Source: Ursidibacter arcticus
Lineage (GTDB): Bacteria > Pseudomonadota > Gammaproteobacteria > Enterobacterales > Pasteurellaceae
NCBI RefSeq assembly: GCF_009761375.1
Contig: NZ_LEKM01000178.1
Coordinates: 1 to 34,268, forward strand
Direction: 5' to 3'
DNA length: 34,268 bases
This document shows positions 1 through 8,650 of the stretch, in pieces; the first letter of the stretch is position 1; the number at the start of each line of letters is the position of its first letter. Under the pieces are notes generated by a model. It was not told the DNA's origin. It was given only the letters and a program-made list of their open reading frames with translations, and did not search any database. A program made the position numbers and the translations under genes.

Positions 1-17
1 AGGTTTGTCCGCGGTCT

Positions 18-47
18 GAGCAGATTGTTATTGAATCTGCTCTTTTT
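18..47 (+). terminator. Rho-independent terminator of a gene left of the window
   Basis: A perfect 9-bp stem (GAGCAGATT at 18-26, AATCTGCTC at 34-42) with a 7-nt loop is followed directly by TTTTT. The T-run is only on the plus strand, so it should end a plus-strand transcript that starts outside the window and converges on rapA. The minus strand has no T-run after the stem, so it is not a good terminator for rapA. Confidence 0.8.
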
Positions 48-61
48 CTCTGCTCTTTTCG

Positions 62-2977
62 CTACTCTTTATTACTCACAATCACTCGCAAGCTATCTAA
101 ACGCCAAGTTGCTTGATCAAGCTGTTTGAGCGACTCAGTTTTGATCTGTTCAAGGGCTTGGATTTCATCACTTCGGATATTTTTATTCACTGCTTGTAAC
201 GATGTTAAGCGATGTAATTCTGCACTAAGCGTATGATCTGCATTCTGTTTTGCTTCTGCAATCAAGGCTTGGGCTTTCGGGGTAATTTGCTGTTCTCCAA
301 AGCTAATCAATTTTTCGATTTCACTTCGGGTCATCTTCACAATCTTATTTGCCATTTGACGATTAACAGGTTTAAGCTGTTTCTCTAGTCCTGCAAAAGA
401 GACTTGAGCAGCAAGATCATTCCCTTTTCCATCGAGTAATACTCTCACTGGTGTAGGAGGTAAGAAACGTGTTAGCTGTAAGCCTTTTGGAGCTTGAGCT
501 TCAACAATGTAAATTGCTTCTAATAACAGTGTCCCTGCTGGTAAATTCTTATTAACCAGTAGTGAGACTGCACTCTTACCAATATCGCCTGAAGTAATTA
601 GATCAATACCGTTACGGATCATTGGGTGATCCCAAGTTAAAAAGAGTACATCTTCTCGCATTAAGGCTAACTCACGATTAAATGTTACAGTGCTTCCATC
701 TTCCGCAAGCCCTGGGAAATCAGGAACAAGCATATGCCCTGTTGGACTAATTACGATACTTTGCTCGCCTAAATCTTCTTGCTCTAATCCGATAACATCA
801 AACAGTTTCAGTGCAAAATTAACTAATTGTGGATTATTATCTTGTTTGGCAATTTCTTGAGCAAGAGCTTGGGCGTTTTCTCCGCCATTTGAGTTAAGCT
901 CAAGTAAACGATCTCGCCCTTTCTCTAATTCTGATTTTAGCTGTTGTTGGCGTTTACGAGTTTGCTCAATGAATTGCTCAAACTCAGGTGAATTTTCAGG
1001 CTTAACTAAATAATGTTCTAGTTTTTCACCGAACTCACGAAATAGCGTTGCCCCCATTGGACAGGTTTCTTCAAACGCATTCAAGCCTTTATGATACCAA
1101 TCCGCCAACACACTTTGAGCGGATTGTTCAAAGCAAGGAACGTGAATTTGAATATCGTATTTCTGCCCAATACGGTCTAAACGCCCGATGCTCTGCTCAA
1201 GTAAATCGGGGTTATCAGGTAGATTAAACAACACAAGATTTCGTGCAAATTGGAAGTTACGTCCTTCAGAGCCAATGCTAGAGCTAATTAAGACTTGAGC
1301 CCCATCTTCTTGCTGTGCAAAATACGCTGATGCTTTATCTCGTTCGACAATCGACATTTTTTCGTGGAACACCGCCGAACGAATCCCTTCTTTTTCTCGC
1401 AACACTTGTTCAAGTTGAATAGCGGTATCCGCGTGTTTACAAATAACCAAAATTTTCTCATCACGATAATTTTTTAAGAATGTCATCAACCATTCAATAC
1501 GCGGGTCAAACTCAAACCATTTGGCATTAGGGTTCATTCGTTGAAATAGACGCTCTGGGTAAAGCAAATCTTCTTTTTTATTGCCCCCCATCATTCCCAT
1601 TACTTTCAACGCATTCGCATACTGTTTCGGCATTTCAAGGGTAATTTGATTGAAAAGACGATGTGGGAAACCTTTCACGCCTTGACGAGTATTACGGAAC
1701 AATACTCGGCTAGTTCCGTGACGGTCAATCAGTTCACTAATCAACTCTTGGCGAACGTCTAAACGTTGCTCTGCACTGCACTCAGGAGCGTTGATAACTC
1801 GTAACATTGGCTCAACGTCTTCTTCGGCAAGTAGTTCGCTAATACTATTCTGTTCTTGTGTACTTAGTGGTTTATCATTCAATAAGGTAGCAACCGCATC
1901 TGCCACAGGCTGATACTGTTTTTGTTCTTCAACAAAAGCATTGTAATCATAGAAACGATCTGCATCTAATAATGCGAGGCGAGCAAAGTGGCTCTCTTGC
2001 CCTAATTGTTCTGGTGTTGCGGTTAATAATAAAACTGCAGGAATTTGTTTTGCTAATTCCGCCACAAATTGATATGCCATACTTGGATTTTGCTCATTCC
2101 ATTCTAGGTGATGAGCTTCATCAACAATTAGCATATCCCATTGACTTGTCAGGATCTGTTTTGCTCGTTGCGGACTTTGAGATAACCAGTCAATAGAACA
2201 AATGACTAAAGATTCCGTTTCAAACGGATTTTCACTGACATCATTGTCATCATCATCTTTTTTGTTGAAATCCGCACAACGTTCTTCATCAAACAATGAG
2301 AAATTGAGACTAAAACGGCGAAGCATTTCTACAAGCCATTGGTGTTGCAAACTTTCAGGCACAAGAACTAACACTCGCTCAACTCGCCCTGAGAAAAGCT
2401 GTTGCTGTAAGATCATTCCTGCTTCAATCGTTTTACCTAAACCAACTTCATCGGCAAGTAATACTCGTGGAGCAACACGTTGCCCGACTTCTTTGGCAAT
2501 GTGTAATTGATGTGGAATTAGACTGGCTCGAATACCTTGCATTCCACGCAGATGAGATTGAAATTGAGCTTGCTGAAATTGGAAAGCACGATAACGTAAG
2601 GCAAAACGATCACTGCGATCAATCTGTGCAGAGAAAAGGCGATCCTGCGGTTTGCTGAAACTAATTTTATGATCCAACATCATCTCAGGTAAAACAGCAT
2701 CTTCGCCAGAATCGACTCGCTTGCCAAGATAAATCGCAACGCCTTGATTTTCAACGACATCATCAACATCAAGTTGCCAACCTTCAAGGCTCGTAATACG
2801 ATCCCCTTGCTGAAATTGCACACGAGTTAATGGTGCAACCGCCACCGCATACACACGCTGTTCATCTGATGCAGGAAAATTGATGGTTACCGTACGATTA
2901 TCAACCGCTTGTACCATTCCTAAGCCTAAATTATTTTCCGATTCGCTGATCCAACGTTGCCCAACAACAAAACTCAT
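62..2977 (-). CDS. rapA: RNA polymerase-associated ATPase RapA (HepA)
   Basis: A Swi2/Snf2-type ATPase of 971 aa, about the length of E. coli RapA (968 aa). In E. coli RapA binds RNA polymerase and helps recycle it after transcription. The N-terminal 110 residues fit the paired Tudor-like region of RapA. The ATPase core shows Walker A DEVGLGKT (176-183), Walker B DEAH (286-289) and a motif III-like LLLTATPEQ. The second RecA lobe carries [13 protein letters not shown] and [11 protein letters not shown], matching motifs V and VI. An Asp-rich loop (about 240-246) interrupts lobe 1. The start has a good ribosome site (GAGGATATT before ATG). It lies 115 bp downstream of the dGTPase-like gene on the same strand, so co-transcription is possible. 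In E. coli rluA follows rapA; here the downstream side is outside the window. Confidence 0.97.
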   Translation of the reverse strand: MSFVVGQRWISESENNLGLGMVQAVDNRTVTINFPASDEQRVYAVAVAPLTRVQFQQGDRITSLEGWQLDVDDVVENQGVAIYLGKRVDSGEDAVLPEMMLDHKISFSKPQDRLFSAQIDRSDRFALRYRAFQFQQAQFQSHLRGMQGIRASLIPHQLHIAKEVGQRVAPRVLLADEVGLGKTIEAGMILQQQLFSGRVERVLVLVPESLQHQWLVEMLRRFSLNFSLFDEERCADFNKKDDDDNDVSENPFETESLVICSIDWLSQSPQRAKQILTSQWDMLIVDEAHHLEWNEQNPSMAYQFVAELAKQIPAVLLLTATPEQLGQESHFARLALLDADRFYDYNAFVEEQKQYQPVADAVATLLNDKPLSTQEQNSISELLAEEDVEPMLRVINAPECSAEQRLDVRQELISELIDRHGTSRVLFRNTRQGVKGFPHRLFNQITLEMPKQYANALKVMGMMGGNKKEDLLYPERLFQRMNPNAKWFEFDPRIEWLMTFLKNYRDEKILVICKHADTAIQLEQVLREKEGIRSAVFHEKMSIVERDKASAYFAQQEDGAQVLISSSIGSEGRNFQFARNLVLFNLPDNPDLLEQSIGRLDRIGQKYDIQIHVPCFEQSAQSVLADWYHKGLNAFEETCPMGATLFREFGEKLEHYLVKPENSPEFEQFIEQTRKRQQQLKSELEKGRDRLLELNSNGGENAQALAQEIAKQDNNPQLVNFALKLFDVIGLEQEDLGEQSIVISPTGHMLVPDFPGLAEDGSTVTFNRELALMREDVLFLTWDHPMIRNGIDLITSGDIGKSAVSLLVNKNLPAGTLLLEAIYIVEAQAPKGLQLTRFLPPTPVRVLLDGKGNDLAAQVSFAGLEKQLKPVNRQMANKIVKMTRSEIEKLISFGEQQITPKAQALIAEAKQNADHTLSAELHRLTSLQAVNKNIRSDEIQALEQIKTESLKQLDQATWRLDSLRVIVSNKE

Positions 2978-3032
2978 AATATCCTCTTTTTATATTCTTT
3001 AAGCGGCTATTTTACCTGATTTTTCGTTTGGT

Positions 3033-3062
3033 AAGCGGTAAGATTTACTGAAACTTTTGCAA
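3033..3062 (+). repeat. Uptake signal sequence between dgt-like gene and rapA
   Basis: TAAGCGGTAAG is followed about 20 nt later by TTTTGCAAAT, the layout of the A. pleuropneumoniae-type DNA uptake signal. A second partial core (AAGCGGC) sits at 3001-3007. No good terminator hairpin was found in this 115-bp gap. Confidence 0.6.
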
Positions 3063-3092
3063 ATCTCGTGCGACTGTTTAGTTTTATGGCGA

Positions 3093-4433
3093 TTATAAAC
3101 TTTGATAGAGTTTAAACGCTTGTCCGTCCGACATACTGGCAAGATAGTCACAAATAATTCTTGGGCGTTTACTCTCTTCACTCAGTTTCCAACGTTCTGC
3201 TACACTTTTTGGGAGCAAGCGAGTTGGGTCGCAACTGAGCATATCAAATAATTCCATTAAAATTCTCTGCCCTTTATATTCCACTCGCTGCGTTTTGACA
3301 TCACAAATAACATATTGATACACAAACTCTTTCAACACATCTAAAACTTGTTTGACTTCTTTTGGCAAACAGGCGTTAAAACGCAGTAATGGCTCATCAA
3401 AATCAGCCATTTCGTGCCATTTTACGTTAGTAACAAAATAATTGACTAATGCCCCAATCACATCTTTTCGCTCATAGCGGTGAGATGAGAATAATTTTTG
3501 GCTAATTTCAGGCAAGCGTTTTTGTAGCCATTCCGAATCACATTCAAGTAAGGCTTGTTCGGCATATTGCCACGACTGTGGCGTTACCATTCCTCCCACA
3601 ATCGCATCTTCTAAATCGTGTACGCCATAAGCAATATCATCGGCAAGTTCCATAATACTGCAATCAAGGGATTTATATCGGGTCGTATTTGGTAACTGTG
3701 GATTTGAGTTCGGCACAACCGTAGTAAATAAAATGCGATCTTGCTCAGATAACGGGGCAAGCACCCAATCAAAAAAGCGTTGATCATCATCGAATAAGCC
3801 TTTGCTCGTTTTTATCTGATGTAAATTGATATAACGACTTTCAGGAATAATTTTAGGCTCTCGTGGAGAAGTCTGAGACAGCAATGCAGGATATTTGATA
3901 ATACCGAGTAAGGTTCGGCGAGTTAAATTCATTCCTGCATTTTCAGTATAAGGCTCTAATTGTGTCACAATGCGGAAAGATTGAGCATTTCCTTCAAATC
4001 CGCCAAGTTCTCGCATTTTATAATTTAATGCCATCTCGCCACCGTGTCCAAAAGGCGGATGTCCAATATCGTGAGCAAAACAGAGCGATTCAATTAAGCT
4101 ACGAGAAGGAAGTAAAGCGGTTAGATCTTCCCCGAAATTTGCACATTTTTGCAAGGAACAGACCGCTTGAAACCCTGCTTTGTCTTCATTTAATTTAGCT
4201 CTCAAGCTACTGCCGATTTGAGCGACTTCAAGGGAGTGAGTTAAACGTGTTCGATAAAAATCATCTTCCCCAACGGCGTGAATTTGCGTTTTGGCTTGTA
4301 AACAGCGAAAGGCTTCGGAGTGTAAAATCCGCCCACGATCTCGTTGAAATGGCGAACGATGATCTTGCTCTCGCTGTTTATCCCCTAAAAAGCGTTCTGT
4401 CCAAATGCTATTTTTGATTTGTGTGTCTGTCAT
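3093..4433 (-). CDS. dgt: dGTP triphosphohydrolase-like HD-domain protein
   Basis: 446 aa. Family members cleave dNTPs, classically dGTP, to the deoxynucleoside and triphosphate in the cytosol. The HD-superfamily metal site is complete: H66 ([10 protein letters not shown]), H121-D122 ([15 protein letters not shown]) and a distal Asp in [16 protein letters not shown] (about 261-276). The N-terminal block [24 protein letters not shown] is typical of the family. It is shorter than E. coli Dgt (505 aa) and fits the group usually annotated as 'dGTPase-like', whose substrate range is less certain. ATG is preceded by AAGGAAG. It is divergent from rlmD across an 87-bp gap. An inverted pair of uptake sequences lies inside the coding region at 4115-4168. 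Some dGTPases are known anti-phage factors, but nothing here shows that role. Confidence 0.9.
   Translation of the reverse strand: MTDTQIKNSIWTERFLGDKQREQDHRSPFQRDRGRILHSEAFRCLQAKTQIHAVGEDDFYRTRLTHSLEVAQIGSSLRAKLNEDKAGFQAVCSLQKCANFGEDLTALLPSRSLIESLCFAHDIGHPPFGHGGEMALNYKMRELGGFEGNAQSFRIVTQLEPYTENAGMNLTRRTLLGIIKYPALLSQTSPREPKIIPESRYINLHQIKTSKGLFDDDQRFFDWVLAPLSEQDRILFTTVVPNSNPQLPNTTRYKSLDCSIMELADDIAYGVHDLEDAIVGGMVTPQSWQYAEQALLECDSEWLQKRLPEISQKLFSSHRYERKDVIGALVNYFVTNVKWHEMADFDEPLLRFNACLPKEVKQVLDVLKEFVYQYVICDVKTQRVEYKGQRILMELFDMLSCDPTRLLPKSVAERWKLSEESKRPRIICDYLASMSDGQAFKLYQSL
4115..4168. repeat. Inverted uptake-sequence pair inside the dgt-like gene
   Basis: AAGCGGT (4115-4121) and ACCGCTT (4162-4168) face each other. 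The minus-strand copy reads CAAGCGGTCTG followed by TTGCAAAAATGTGCAAATTT, a good uptake signal. It encodes the stretch around [13 protein letters not shown], so the site is kept within coding sequence. Confidence 0.6.
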
Positions 4434-4480
4434 TATGCTTCCTTATCGCAATAGATCTACGGCATTTACTACTTTTCAGC

Positions 4481-4486
4481 TATAAT
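4481..4486 (+). promoter_or_regulatory. Likely -10 element of the rlmD promoter
   Basis: A perfect TATAAT lies 34 bp before the rlmD ATG in the divergent dgt/rlmD gap. No convincing -35 hexamer is seen 16-18 bp upstream, so the promoter assignment rests on the -10 alone. Confidence 0.4.
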
Positions 4487-4520
4487 ACGCTCTTTTTATT
4501 TCTGTTCAATCATTATCCAA

Positions 4521-5840
4521 ATGGCACTCTTTTACTCTGATAAACCTGCAAAAAAATCCACTAAACCAACCGCTTTACAACGCTTTGATATTCAAGATTT
4601 AGACTATCAAGGCTTAGGTGTCGCAAAGTTAAATGGTAAAACTTGGTTTGTGGAGAACGCCTTGCCGAATGAGCAAGTTGAAGCCACAATTTTGGAAGAA
4701 AAACGCCAATATGGGCGAGCCAAAGCGGTACGATTTTTGCAAAAATCTGCAATTAGACAATCACCAGCTTGCCCTATTTACAGCCAGTGTGGCGGTTGCA
4801 AGATGCAACATTTACCCGTAGAACTACAACGAGAAACCAAGCAAAAGGCGCTATTTCAACGTTTGCAAAAACTACAATCTCAACCCATTCAGCACCACGA
4901 AATGCTTGTTGGTTCGGCGTTTGGCTATCGCCGCCGAGCTAAATTACATATTAGCTTAACTAAAAATGCACTATCTCTTGGTTTCCGCCAAGCAAACTCT
5001 CAAACGGTTACTCCCCTTGGGCATTGCAATGTGTTAGAGCCTGAACTTGCACAACTTCTTCCCTATTTACAGCAATGTTTTGCTAACTGGAAACAGAAAA
5101 AACGACTTGGACATATTGAGCTAGTCCGAGCGGATAATGGCATTGCATTGTTATTGCGTCATCTAGGTACGTTGGATATTGAGGATGAAAAAGCCTTGCG
5201 AGACTTTGCGGAGCAACATCATTTATTGCTATTTGTAATGTTTGATAAAGACGAAATTGAACAGTGGCGTGGCGATCTGCCTTACTATGAGATCAATGGC
5301 TTGTTGCTACGTTTTTCAATTCGTGATTTTATTCAAATCAATGCAGCTTTAAATCAACAAATGGTAAACCAAGCAATCGAATGGCTGGTACTTTCTAAGC
5401 AAGATCGTGTGTTAGATCTCTTTTGTGGAATGGGCAATTTTACCTTGCCGATGGCAAAATTTGCCCAACAAGTTGTGGGGATTGAAGGAGTTGAACCAAT
5501 GGTTGAGCAAGCAAGGCAAAATGCCGAACTCAATCAGATTGAAAATGCACAATTTTTCCAAACCGACCTAGACCAACCATTTGTCGATAAGCCTTGGGCA
5601 AAGCAAACCTTTAATAAAGTGCTACTTGATCCTGCTCGTAATGGTGCATTATTTGCTCTCGACCATCTCTGTCAGCTCTCGCCAGAACGGATTGTGTATG
5701 TTTCGTGCAACCCTGCCACCTTAGTGAGAGATGCGGAAAAACTAATTCAACAAGGTTATCGTCTCGAAAAATGTGCAATGATCGATATGTTCCCTCACAC
5801 AGGGCATTTAGAGTCGATTTCGTTGTTTGTTAAGGTGTAA
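4521..5840 (+). CDS. rlmD: 23S rRNA (uracil-1939-C5)-methyltransferase RlmD (RumA)
   Basis: 439 aa, close to E. coli RlmD (433 aa). It makes 5-methyluridine at U1939 of 23S rRNA using S-adenosylmethionine. An N-terminal TRAM domain (about 15-75) precedes the four Cys of the [4Fe-4S] cluster at C84, C90, C93 and C169, matching the Cx5CGGC pattern plus the later LGHC. The SAM-binding motif is VLDLFCGMGNF (about 296-306). The catalytic Cys is C396 in YVSCNPATLVRD, and the C-terminal MFPHTGHLE is typical of uracil-C5 methyltransferases. No Shine-Dalgarno is obvious before the ATG. The start is supported by the N-terminus, which leads directly into the TRAM domain. It ends just before a strong inverted uptake-sequence hairpin shared with convergent ycdY. 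Confidence 0.96.
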   Translation: MALFYSDKPAKKSTKPTALQRFDIQDLDYQGLGVAKLNGKTWFVENALPNEQVEATILEEKRQYGRAKAVRFLQKSAIRQSPACPIYSQCGGCKMQHLPVELQRETKQKALFQRLQKLQSQPIQHHEMLVGSAFGYRRRAKLHISLTKNALSLGFRQANSQTVTPLGHCNVLEPELAQLLPYLQQCFANWKQKKRLGHIELVRADNGIALLLRHLGTLDIEDEKALRDFAEQHHLLLFVMFDKDEIEQWRGDLPYYEINGLLLRFSIRDFIQINAALNQQMVNQAIEWLVLSKQDRVLDLFCGMGNFTLPMAKFAQQVVGIEGVEPMVEQARQNAELNQIENAQFFQTDLDQPFVDKPWAKQTFNKVLLDPARNGALFALDHLCQLSPERIVYVSCNPATLVRDAEKLIQQGYRLEKCAMIDMFPHTGHLESISLFVKV

Positions 5841-5853
5841 AATACACAATGAG

Positions 5854-5911
5854 TTAAGCGGTAGGTTTATTATCATTTTTTACAAAATTCACTACATAAC
5901 CTACCGCTTAA
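5854..5911. terminator. Inverted uptake-sequence pair, shared terminator of rlmD and ycdY
   Basis: TTAAGCGGTAGGTT (5854-5867) and AACCTACCGCTTAA (5898-5911) form a perfect 14-bp stem with a 30-nt AT-rich loop between two convergent genes. Each arm holds an AAGCGGT uptake core. The pair has no long T-run directly after the stem, so strength is uncertain. The position and stem length fit a bidirectional terminator. Confidence 0.65.
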
Positions 5912-5930
5912 TACAAATAACGACTAGGTA

Positions 5931-6500
5931 TTAGTCGTCCAATTCTGCTTCACTTTCTTCCAATTCATCTGCCATTGCACTGAGTGCATCACGCGTTAAT
6001 TGAGCAAGGGCTTTGTAAAAGCCTGTATCAAAGGCTTCCACTTTGCCTAAAAATTTACTCAAGCAAGGTAATAAAAAGGTTTCAAAAAGTGTTTGTTGGG
6101 CTTCAGTTGAGTCTAGATTGTCCTCAATCCAAGATGCTGTAAGCAGTAATAATGCAATATGATCAGGGTTGTCTAATTCAGGCATTCCACGCTGTTGGCG
6201 AAAGGCGACAAAATCATTTACGTTTAATCCATAGGCAGAAATTGTTGTAGCAATAGCACCGTTATTTGCAAAAAGATCTTGATAACTCACCGCTAGTTGC
6301 GTAGGGTTAGCATCTTTCTCAAGGGTGGTTAGAGCTTGCTCACTTTGACTGTCAGTGGATAATGCCCAGTTGCTACGAAGTCCACCTTGTGCCAACCACG
6401 CAAAAGTGCCTGCTAGAATAGGATCAGTGGGTGAACGGTAAAACAGGTTGCCAAATAAACGGCAAAGTAGAGAAAAATCGTTAATTGTTGTTTGGTTCAT
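5931..6500 (-). CDS. ycdY: TorD/DmsD-family chaperone, YcdY ortholog
   Basis: 189 aa, all-helical TorD-like chaperone. I identify it as YcdY by close similarity to my recollection of E. coli YcdY along the whole chain: N-terminal NDFSLLCRLFGNLFYRSPTD, middle PDHIALLLLTASWIED, and C-terminal FLGKVEAF then LTRDALSAMADELEE. In E. coli YcdY assists the zinc phosphatase YcdX and affects swarming. It is related to chaperones that guard Tat substrates, but no molybdoenzyme, Tat substrate or ycdX is in this window. The tail after residue 180 is strongly acidic. It is divergent from nfo across 70 bp and converges on rlmD. A general TorD-family chaperone for another partner remains possible. Confidence 0.85.
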   Translation of the reverse strand: MNQTTINDFSLLCRLFGNLFYRSPTDPILAGTFAWLAQGGLRSNWALSTDSQSEQALTTLEKDANPTQLAVSYQDLFANNGAIATTISAYGLNVNDFVAFRQQRGMPELDNPDHIALLLLTASWIEDNLDSTEAQQTLFETFLLPCLSKFLGKVEAFDTGFYKALAQLTRDALSAMADELEESEAELDD

Positions 6501-6570
6501 TATGTTTAATCAATTGAAATAAAAATGCTATGTTACACGAATCCATAGCAGAAACGAAAAGGAAAATAAG

Positions 6571-7416
6571 ATGAAATATATCGGTGCACACGTTAGTGCT
6601 TCTGGTGGTGTGGAAAATGCGGTGTTACGCTCGGTTGAGATTGGCGCAAATGCCTTTGCGTTATTTACGAAAAACCAACGCCAATGGAAAGCTCCGCCAC
6701 TTAAACAAGAAACGATTGAAAAATTTAAACGTTTTTGCCAAGTACATCAGTTTTCTGCCGATCAAATTTTGCCCCACGATAGTTATTTGATTAACCTTGG
6801 TAATCCTGAAGCCGAAAATTTGGCAAAATCTCGTGAAGCCTTTATTGATGAGATGCAACGTTGCGATCAGCTCGGTTTAAAATTACTTAATTTTCACCCT
6901 GGTAGTCATCTAAATAAGATTTCAGAAAAAGAATGTTTGGCTCGTATTGCTGAGTCTCTCAATATCGCAATAGACACTGTACCCAATGTGGTTGCAGTTC
7001 TGGAAAATACCGCAGGGCAAGGGTCAAACTTAGGTTGGCGATTTGAACATTTGGCAGAAATTATTGAGCAGGTAGAAGATAAATCCCGAGTGGGTGTCTG
7101 TTTAGATACTTGCCATTTATTTTCAGCAGGCTATGACATTAGTTCATTAGCAAGCTGTGAGCAAGTCTTTAGTGAATTTTCTGATATTGTAGGTTTTGAC
7201 TATTTGCGTGGTATGCACATCAATGGCTCTAAAACGCCACTTGCAAGCCGAGTAGATAGACACGATACCTTAAGAGAAGGAACAATTGGAACAGATGTGT
7301 TTCAGTTTATTATGCAAGACTCACGTTTTGACCGTATTCCGCTTATTTTAGAAACAATCAAACCAGAAATCTGGGCTGATGAGATAAATTTCTTACGTTC
7401 GTTGGAACAAAAGTAA
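6571..7416 (+). CDS. nfo: Endonuclease IV (AP endonuclease)
   Basis: 281 aa, a zinc-dependent enzyme that nicks DNA 5' of abasic sites in base excision repair. All nine metal ligands known from E. coli Nfo are present at the same numbering: H69, H109, E145, D179, H182, H216, D229, H231 and E261. Signature blocks include [21 protein letters not shown] and [15 protein letters not shown] follows AAAGGAAAATAAG, a good ribosome site. Although nfo is a damage-repair gene, no LexA box was seen in the 70-bp gap it shares with divergent ycdY. A hairpin follows the gene. Confidence 0.98.
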   Translation: MKYIGAHVSASGGVENAVLRSVEIGANAFALFTKNQRQWKAPPLKQETIEKFKRFCQVHQFSADQILPHDSYLINLGNPEAENLAKSREAFIDEMQRCDQLGLKLLNFHPGSHLNKISEKECLARIAESLNIAIDTVPNVVAVLENTAGQGSNLGWRFEHLAEIIEQVEDKSRVGVCLDTCHLFSAGYDISSLASCEQVFSEFSDIVGFDYLRGMHINGSKTPLASRVDRHDTLREGTIGTDVFQFIMQDSRFDRIPLILETIKPEIWADEINFLRSLEQK

Positions 7417-7435
7417 GTTATACTTGTCGGAGAAA

Positions 7436-7468
7436 TGGCTCAGATGATCGTCTGAGCCAATTATTTTA
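7436..7468 (+). terminator. Terminator after nfo
   Basis: TGGCTCAGA (7436-7444) pairs perfectly with TCTGAGCCA (7451-7459) around a 6-nt loop, followed by ATTATTTTAT. The tail is T-rich rather than a pure T-run. It sits 20 bp after the nfo stop codon. Confidence 0.65.
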
Positions 7469-7533
7469 TACCGTTTATTTCTTCAATTTTTTAGGAGTGC
7501 TTCGCTTTTCTGTTCTGGCGAGACAAATTTATT

Positions 7534-8082
7534 ATGCAAAAATTATTTTTCACACTGGCAAAATCAGTTTTCTTTATGATGAGTTTCATTACATTAGTGA
7601 CTTATTCTTCGCTAGCAAATGCAAGTTTAAGTACCAAAGCAGCAACCCCAAGCCAAATTATCAATAAAAAAGCTACTGTGAAAAATAAGGTTTTAGCTAA
7701 AGATACGCCAAATCATCACAACGTAAGCAACGCTAACAAAGTTCTCTCAACCTATCGCCAATGGGCAGGTACTCGCTACCGTTTAGGCGGCACAACTAAA
7801 GCGGGTATTGATTGCTCTGCATTTGTTAGAACCACAATGAGTAATGCCTTTAATATTCATCTTCCACGCTCTACGGCAGAACAAAAAAATTCTGGCAAAT
7901 CTATTTCAAAATCAGACTTAAAACCAGGCGATTTAGTTTTCTTCCGCAAAAATAATCACGTTGGTGTTTATATTGGCGGTGGCAAATTTGTTCACGCAAG
8001 CTCTAGCCGAGGCGTTATAACGAGTTCTTTATCTGAAAAATACTGGGCAAAAACTTACACACAATCACGCCGAGTACTTTAA
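7534..8082 (+). CDS. Secreted NlpC/P60 murein hydrolase (MepS/Spr-like)
   Basis: 182 aa. The first 30 residues form a signal peptide (KLFFTLAKSVFFMMSFITLV, then ANA-S). No lipobox Cys follows, so unlike E. coli MepS it should be a soluble periplasmic protein rather than a lipoprotein. After a Lys-rich linker, the NlpC/P60 domain (about 70-182) has the catalytic triad C94 (GIDCSAFVR), H142 (NHVGVYIG) and H154 (KFVHASS). Family enzymes cut peptide bonds in peptidoglycan, and MepS-like members open crosslinks during growth. The ribosome site before the ATG is weak. It converges on the UmuD-like gene and ends 12 bp from that gene's stop codon. The hairpin at 8097-8134 should terminate it. Confidence 0.87.
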   Translation: MQKLFFTLAKSVFFMMSFITLVTYSSLANASLSTKAATPSQIINKKATVKNKVLAKDTPNHHNVSNANKVLSTYRQWAGTRYRLGGTTKAGIDCSAFVRTTMSNAFNIHLPRSTAEQKNSGKSISKSDLKPGDLVFFRKNNHVGVYIGGGKFVHASSSRGVITSSLSEKYWAKTYTQSRRVL

Positions 8083-8094
8083 ACTCTTCTAGTT

Positions 8095-8532
8095 TTAAGC
8101 CGCATATCTTGTTTGATGATGAGATGTGCGGTTTCTTATTTGATGAATCACATTCGTAATTACACCAGCAACTTGAATTTCGTTCCAATCTGAAATGCGT
8201 AAATTGGGTTCAGCCACATCAAGTGAAAATAAAATCTTTTCTTGACCAATTTGATTAAAAAACTGATAAAACTTGTATTCACCATTTTTCTCAAGTACAA
8301 AAAGATCGTTAATTAAGATCCGCTCACTTTGCTCTACAATTAAAAGATCATCTAACTCGATACCCCACGCAATCAGATTTGGATTTTTAACGTGAATAAA
8401 AAAGGTATCCGTTGGCTTACGAATACAAAGTGAATTGAGATCTAATTTGATTGAACGCTGAGCGTTAAAATCACGATATAACGGTATTGGTTGATAAGAT
8501 AATTCACGCGTTAATGTTCTAAGGTGTGCCAT
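8095..8532 (-). CDS. UmuD-like S24-fold protein lacking the catalytic dyad, SOS-controlled
   Basis: 145 aa, not a gene I can name. Residues 31-66 (DLNSLCIRKP... through GIELDDLLIV) align without gaps to E. coli UmuD 39-74. Similarity continues through NDLFVLEKNGEY to a C-terminal VAGVITNVIHQIR, like UmuD's VFGVVIHVVKAMR. The catalytic Ser60 of UmuD falls on N52 (context KNPNL instead of SGDSM) and Lys97 falls on Y89. The Cys-Gly self-cleavage site has no counterpart in the first 30 residues. It should therefore neither cleave itself nor LexA-type partners. It has a good ribosome site (AGGAG) and a promoter covered by LexA boxes. No umuC-like polymerase gene follows, and the next genes downstream are on the other strand. 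It may be a UmuD'-like partner or a regulatory protein; its function is unknown. Confidence 0.8.
   Translation of the reverse strand: MAHLRTLTRELSYQPIPLYRDFNAQRSIKLDLNSLCIRKPTDTFFIHVKNPNLIAWGIELDDLLIVEQSERILINDLFVLEKNGEYKFYQFFNQIGQEKILFSLDVAEPNLRISDWNEIQVAGVITNVIHQIRNRTSHHQTRYAA
8097..8134 (+). terminator. Terminator of the NlpC/P60 gene, overlapping the 3' end of the UmuD-like gene
   Basis: A 13-bp stem with two wobble pairs (AAGCCGCATATCT at 8097-8109; AGATGTGCGGTTT at 8122-8134) is followed on the plus strand by CTTATTTG. Its left arm holds the last codons of the opposite-strand UmuD-like gene. The minus strand runs into A's after the stem, so it serves mainly the plus strand. Confidence 0.65.
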
Positions 8533-8585
8533 AATTTTTCTCCTGCTATTTCACAGTCTGATTTTTATTCAATACGATCAGTAAA

Positions 8586-8601
8586 CTGTGTGTTTATACA
8601 G
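8586..8601. promoter_or_regulatory. LexA box (start-site proximal)
   Basis: CTGTGTGTTTATACAG matches the CTGT-N8-ACAG SOS box perfectly. It lies where transcription from the adjacent -10 (8605-8610) would begin, 53 bp ahead of the UmuD-like start codon. Confidence 0.88.
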
Positions 8602-8604
8602 GTT

Positions 8605-8632
8605 ATTTTACTGTTCAAAAAAACAGTGTCAA
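8605..8632 (-). promoter_or_regulatory. Sigma-70 promoter of the UmuD-like gene
   Basis: Read on the minus strand, TTGACA (8632-8627, perfect -35) is followed after 16 bp by TAAAAT (8610-8605, -10). The whole spacer is a perfect LexA box, so LexA binding would block polymerase directly. Confidence 0.85.
8611..8626. promoter_or_regulatory. LexA box filling the promoter spacer
   Basis: CTGTTCAAAAAAACAG is a perfect CTGT-N8-ACAG box. It exactly fills the gap between the -35 and -10 hexamers. Its centre is 25 bp from that of the box at 8586-8601, about two and a half DNA turns. Confidence 0.9.
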
Positions 8633-8650
8633 TAAAAAAGATCAATTTTT

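Noticed and set aside
2202-2510. 102-codon open frame opposite rapA
   Set aside because: The Ser-rich translation is a shadow of the RapA ATPase core. No ribosome site or family resemblance.
62-4433. rapA plus the dGTPase-like gene as a defence island (Snf2 helicase with dNTPase)
   Set aside because: The helicase is clearly housekeeping RapA by length and motifs, and the neighbours are housekeeping genes. The adjacency alone does not support a defence system.
8095-8532. Reading the UmuD-like gene as a phage repressor or an active LexA paralogue
   Set aside because: There is no N-terminal helix-turn-helix domain, the length matches UmuD rather than a repressor, both catalytic residues are missing, and no phage genes surround it.
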